From Lasioglossum baleicum (taxonomy: Eukaryota > Arthropoda > Insecta > Hymenoptera > Halictidae): a DNA stretch of 64,000 bases. The notes under the pieces were generated by a model. That model saw nothing but the letters and a program-made list of their open reading frames with translations, had not been told where the DNA came from and did no database searches. The translations under genes and the position numbers were made by a program. The stretch covers positions 1,141,782-1,205,781 of the forward strand of contig NW_027469102.1 of the NCBI RefSeq assembly GCF_051020765.1, read 5' to 3'. Of the stretch, positions 59,526-64,000 are shown in pieces. Position 1 is the first letter of the stretch. Each line of letters begins with the position of its first letter.

Positions 59526-62500
59526 GTGTTCTACTTGACTAGCCTGCGGGATGCATCCTCTCGCACGTGTATTTGCTCGACTAGCCTGCGGGATGCATCC
59601 TCTCGCACGTGTTTGTGCTCGACTAGCCTGCGGGATGCATCCTCTCGCACGTGTTTTTACTTGACTAGCCTGCGGGATGCATCCTCTTGCACGTGTTTTT
59701 GCTCGACTAGCCTGCGGGATGCATCCTCTCGCACGTGTTTTTGCTCGACTAGCCTGCGGGATGCATCCTCTCGCACGTGTTTTTACTCGACTAGCCTGCG
59801 GGATGCATCCTCTCGCACGTGTTTTTGCTCGACTAGCCTGCGGGATGCATCCTCTCGCACGTGTTTTTGCTCGACTAGCCTGCGGGATGCATCCTCTCGC
59901 ACGTGTTTTTGCTCGACTAGCCTGCGGGATGCATCCTCTCGCACGTGTTTTTGCTCGACTAGCCATGCGCGTCCCAAAAAACCTGCGCATGCGCATCCCA
60001 CAAAACCTCGCACGTGTTTTTACTCGACTAGCCTGCGGGATGCATCCTCTCGCACGTGTTTTTACTCGACTAGCCTGCGGGATGCATCCTCTCGCACGTG
60101 TTTTTACTCGACTAGCCTGCGGGAAGCATCCTCTTGCACGTGTTTTTACTCGACTAGCCTGCGGGATGCATCCTCTCGCACGTGTTTTTGCTCGACTAGC
60201 CAGCGGGATGCATCCTCTCGCACGTGTTTTTGCTCGACTAGCCTGCGGGTGCATCCTCTCGCACGTGTTTTTGCTCGACTAGCCATGCGCATCCCAAAAA
60301 ACCTGCGCATGCGCATCCCACAAAACCTGCGCATGCGCATCCCACAAAACTTCGCACGTGTTTTTACTCGACTAGCCTGCGGGATGCATCCTCTCGCACG
60401 AGTTTTTACTCGACTAGCCTGCGGGATGCATCCTCTCGCACGTGTTTTTGCTCGACTAGCTGCGGAATGCATCCTCTCGCACGTGTGTTTACTCGACTAG
60501 CTTGCGGGATGCATCCTCCCGCATGTGTTTTTACTCGACTAGCCTGCGGGATGCATCCTCTCGCACGTGTTTTTGCTCGACTAGCCTGCGGGATGCATCC
60601 TCTCGCACGTGTTTTTGCTCGACTAGCCTGCGGGATGCATCCTCTCGCACGTGTTTTGCTCGACTAGCCATGCGCATCCCAAAAAACCTGCGCATGCGCA
60701 TCCCACAAAACCTCGCACGTGTTTTTACTCGACTAGCCTGCGGGATGCATCCTCTCGCACGTGTTTTTACTCGAGTAGCCTGCGGGATGCATTCTCTCGC
60801 ACGTGTTTTTACTCGACTAGCCTGCGGGATGCATCCTCTCGCACGTGTTTTTGCTCGACTAGCCTGCGGGATGCATCCTCTCGCACGTGTTTTTACTCGA
60901 CTAGCCTGCTGGAAGCATCCTCTCGCACGTGTTTTTACTCGACTAGTCTGCGGGATGCATCCTCTCGCACGTGTTTTTGCTCGACTAGCCTGCGGGATGC
61001 ATCCTCTCGCACGTGTTTTTGCTCGACTAGCCATGCGCATCCAAAAAACCTGCGCATGCGCATCCCACAAAACCTGCGCATGCGCATCCCACAAAACCTC
61101 GCACGTGTTTTTACTCGACTAGCCTGCGGGATGCATCCTCTCGCACGTGTTTTTACTCGACTAGCCTGCGGGATGCATCCTCTCGCACGTGTTTTTACTC
61201 GACTAGCCTGCGGGATGCATCTTCTCGCACGTGTTTATACTCGACCAGCCTGCGGGAAGCATCCTCTCGCACGTGTTTTTACTCGACTAGTCTGCGGGAT
61301 GCATCCTCTCGCACGTGTTTTTGCTCGACTAGCCAGCGGGATGCATCCTCTCGCACGTGTTTTTGCTCGACTAGCCTGCGGGTGCATCCTCTCGCACGTG
61401 TTTTTGCTCGACTAGCCATGCGCATCCCAAAAAACCTGCGCATGCGCATCCCACAAAACCTGCGCATGCGCATCCCACAAAACTTCGCACGTGTTTTTAC
61501 TCGACTAGCCTGCGGGATGCATCCTCTCGCACGAGTTTTTGCTCGACTAGCCTGCGGGATGCATCCTCTCGCACGTGTTTTTGCTCGACTAGCTGCGGAA
61601 TGCATCCTCTCGCACGTGTGTTTACTCGACTAGCTTGCGGGATGCATCCTCCCGCATGTGTTTTTACTCGACTAGCCTGCGGGATGCATCCTCTCGCACG
61701 TGTTTTTGCTCGACTAGCCTGCGGGATGCATCCTCTCGCACGTGTTTTTGCTCGACTAGCCTGCGGGATGCATCCTCTCGCACGTGTTTTTGCTCGACTA
61801 GCCATGCGCATCCCAAAAAACCTGCGCATGCGCATCCCACAAAACCTCGCACGTGTTTTTACTCGACTAGCCTGCGGGATGCATCCTCTCGCACGTGTTT
61901 TTACTCGAGTAGCCTGCGGGATGCATTCTCTCGCACGTGTTTTTACTCGACTAGCCTGCGGGATGCATCCTCTCGCACGTGTTTTTGCTCGACTAGCCTG
62001 CGGGATGCATCCTCTCGCACGTGTTTTTACTCGACTAGCCTGCTGGAAGCATCCTCTCGCACGTGTTTTTACTCGACTAGTCTGCGGGATGCATCCTCTC
62101 GCACGTGTTTTTACTCGACTAGCCTGCGGGAAGCATCCTCTTGCACGTGTTTTTACTCGACTAGCCTGCGGGATGCATCCTCTCGCACGTGTTTTTACTC
62201 GACTAGCCTGCGGGATGCATCCTCTCGCACGTGTTTTTACTCGACTAGCCTGCGGGATGCATCCTCTCGCACGTGTTTTTGCTCGACTAGCCTGCGGGAT
62301 GCATCCTCTCGCACGTGTTTTTGCTCGACTAGCCTGCGGGATGCATCCTCTCGCACGTGTTTTTGCTCGACTAGCCTGCGGGATGCATCCTCTCGCACGT
62401 GTTTTTACTCGACTAGTCTGCGGGATGCATCCTCTCGCACGTGTTTTTGCTCGACTAGCCTGCGGGATGCATCCTCTCGCACGTGTTTTTGCTCGACTAG

Positions 62501-62734
62501 CCTGCGGGATGCATCCTCTCGCACGTGTATTTGCTCGACTAGCCTGCGGGATGCATCCTCTCGCACGTGTTTGTGCTCTACTAGCCTGCGGGATGCATCC
62601 TCTCGCACGTGTTTTTACTCGACTAGCCTGCGGGATGCATCCTCTCGCACGTGTTTTTGCTCGACTAGCCTGCGGGATGCATCCTCTCGCACGTGTTTGT
62701 GCTCGACTAGCCTGCGGGATGCATCCTCTCGCAC
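59526..62734. repeat. Shortened recombinant HOR (F-B-C-D-B-C)
   Basis: F (59964), B (60284), C (60669), D (61032) follow the canonical order and match 42.6-44.2 kb at 16,935 bp (16,934 after a lost T near 60654). At about 61.29-61.33 kb the D arm changes in register into the monomers that lead to B (61417). C (61803) follows at the usual 386 bp. At about 62.10 kb, between C and where D should start, the sequence changes in register into the post-E arm and reaches Y at 62735. The E-to-F part and the D-E part have thus been skipped. Confidence 0.9.
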
Positions 62735-64000
62735 GTGTTCTACTTGACTAGCCTGCGGGATGCATCCTCTCGCACGTGTATTTGCTCGACTAGCCTGCGG
62801 GATGCATCCTCTCGCACGTGTTTGTGCTCGACTAGCCTGCGGGATGCATCCTCTCGCACGTGTTTTTACTTGACTAGCCTGCGGGATGCATCCTCTTGCA
62901 CGTGTTATTGCTCGACTAGCCTGCGGGATGCATCCTCTCGCACGTGTTTTTGCTCGACTAGCCTGCGGGATGCATCCTCTCGCACGTGTTTTTACTCGAC
63001 TAGCCTGCGGGATGCATCCTCTCGCACGTGTTTTTGCTCGACTAGCCTGCGGGATGCATCCTCTCGCACGTGTTTTTGCTCGACTAGCCTGCGGGATGCA
63101 TCCTCTCGCACGTGTTTTTGCTCGACTAGCCTGCGGGATGCATCCTCTCGCACGTGTTTTTGCTCGACTAGCCATGCGCGTCCCAAAAAACCTGCGCATG
63201 CGCATCCCACAAAACCTCGCACGTGTTTTTACTCGACTAGCCTGCGGGATGCATCCTCTCGCACGTGTTTTTACTCGACTAGCCTGCGGGAAGCATCCTC
63301 TTGCACGTGTTTTTACTCGACTAGCCTGCGGGATGCATCCTCTCGCACGTGTTTTTGCTCGACTAGCCAGCGGGATGCATCCTCTCGCACGTGTTTTTGC
63401 TCGACTAGCCTGCGGGTGCATCCTCTCGCACGTGTTTTTGCTCGACTAGCCATGCGCATCCCAAAAAACCTGCGCATGCGCATCCCACAAAACCTGCGCA
63501 TGCGCATCCCACAAAACTTCGCACGTGTTTTTACTCGACTAGCCTGCGGGATGCATCCTCTCGCACGAGTTTTTACTCGACTAGCCTGCGGGATGCATCC
63601 TCTCGCACGTGTTTTTGCTCGACTAGCTGCGGGATGCATCCTCTCGCACGTGTGTTTACTCGACTAGCCTGCGGGATGCATCCTCCCGCACGTGTTTTTA
63701 CTCGACTAGCCTGCGGGATGCATCCTCTCGCACGTGTTTTTGCTCGACTAGCCTGCGGGATGCATCCTCTCGCACGTGTTTTTGCTCGACTAGCCTGCGG
63801 GATGCATCCTCTCGCACGTGTTTTTGCTCGACTAGCCATGCGCATCCCAAAAAACCTGCGCATGCGCATCCCACAAAACCTCGCACGTGTTTTTACTCGA
63901 CTAGCCTGCGGGATGCATCCTCTCGCACGTGTTTTTACTCGAGTAGCCTGCGGGATGCATTCTCTCGCACGTGTTTTTACTCGACTAGCCTGCGGGATGC
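62735..64000. repeat. Partial short HOR running off the window
   Basis: Y (62735), F (63173), B (63451), C (63837). F to B is 278 bp, one monomer shorter than elsewhere. The monomer with GTGTTATTGCTCG near 62907 is shared only with 36546 and 49079, so this copy belongs to that lineage. The window ends in the monomer after GCATTCTCTCG, where D would be expected about 200 bp further on. Confidence 0.93.

Larger units (their letters stand above)
1..64000. repeat. Satellite array of 42-bp monomers with interspersed 24-bp units
   Basis: Every line of the window reads as the same 42-bp monomer or as a cluster of a related 24-bp unit. I count 104 clusters holding about 273 units (about 6 kb). The rest amounts to roughly 1,400 monomers, about 104 of them fused to a cluster. 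The monomer is 55% G+C. All copies point the same way: I saw no inverted block. No unique sequence, transposon, tRNA, rRNA or telomeric repeat interrupts it. Both edges cut through the array, so its true length is unknown. This organisation is typical of eukaryotic satellite DNA shaped by unequal exchange. The host and chromosomal position cannot be read from the sequence. Confidence 0.98.

Noticed and set aside
32735..62735. Exactly 30,000-bp spacing between two Y markers
   Set aside because: The copy at 62.7 kb shares its private GTGTTATTGC variant with 36.5 and 49.1 kb, not with 32.7 kb. The round number is a coincidence of many HOR copies.
1..64000. Telomeric or known centromere-box sequence
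   Set aside because: No TTAGGG-, TTTAGGG- or TTAGG-type runs on either strand, and no sequence resembling the CENP-B box core (TTCG, then CGGGA at the right spacing). CACGTG resembles the core of the yeast CDEI element, but the flanking T is present only once (CTTTCACGTG near 46301), so it is not evidence for a centromere.
1..64000. Assembly artefact (false expansion of a small array)
   Set aside because: Cannot be excluded without reads. However, copies differ by private substitutions, unit-number changes and shared derived deletions that form a consistent history, which simple read stacking would not produce.

Overview
The whole window is satellite (minisatellite) DNA. I find no unique sequence, no gene I would defend, no RNA gene and no mobile element on either strand. 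Two related units build everything: a 42-bp monomer (about 1,400 copies by my count) and a 24-bp unit (about 270 copies in 104 short clusters of 2-4). Both window edges lie inside the array, so it exceeds 64 kb and its flanks are not visible. An array of this size with nested higher-order structure points to a eukaryotic chromosome (pericentromeric, subtelomeric or other heterochromatin). The sequence itself does not identify the species, and I do not name one.

The clusters differ by diagnostic variants, here called classes A to I plus T. They recur in a fixed order and act as landmarks. The canonical higher-order repeat (HOR) runs Y, 438 bp, F, 320 bp, B, 386 bp, C, 363 bp, D, spacer, E. Y is a 41-bp monomer with a one-base deletion. 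From E the array either goes 1,268 bp to the next F (short HOR, about 3.6-3.7 kb) or through G, H, T and sometimes I-D-I before the next F (long versions, about 4.6-6.3 kb). The F-B-C-D spacings are almost invariant. The D-E spacer changes only by whole 42-bp monomers (513, 597 or 639 bp, plus two cases one base short).

Layout: 1-7.4 kb is the least regular part, with the only class A clusters and small local duplications. A 3-kb B-C-D-E-G block then occurs three times (about 7.84-10.8, 13.84-16.8 and 17.53-20.5 kb). From 24.5 to 36.4 kb lie short HORs, two of them near-identical neighbours. From 36.4 to 61.1 kb lie long HORs, including a roughly 7.6-kb block present twice (36.4-44.1 and 53.5-61.1 kb). 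From 61.3 kb to the end lie shortened, recombined copies. Several junctions between HOR types fall inside a monomer and keep perfect 42-bp register, as expected for unequal exchange or gene conversion.

The long open frames, up to 1,406 codons, are by-products of a 42-bp (14-codon) period that lacks stop codons in four of six frames. They overlap on both strands and are broken at fixed one-base deletions, so none is annotated as a gene. The most interesting content is structural: a CACGTG palindrome in nearly every monomer, a perfect TGCGCATGCGCA palindrome (NRF1-type, Z-DNA-prone) at nearly every junction between 24-bp units, a T-tract every four helical turns, and the strict HOR grammar.
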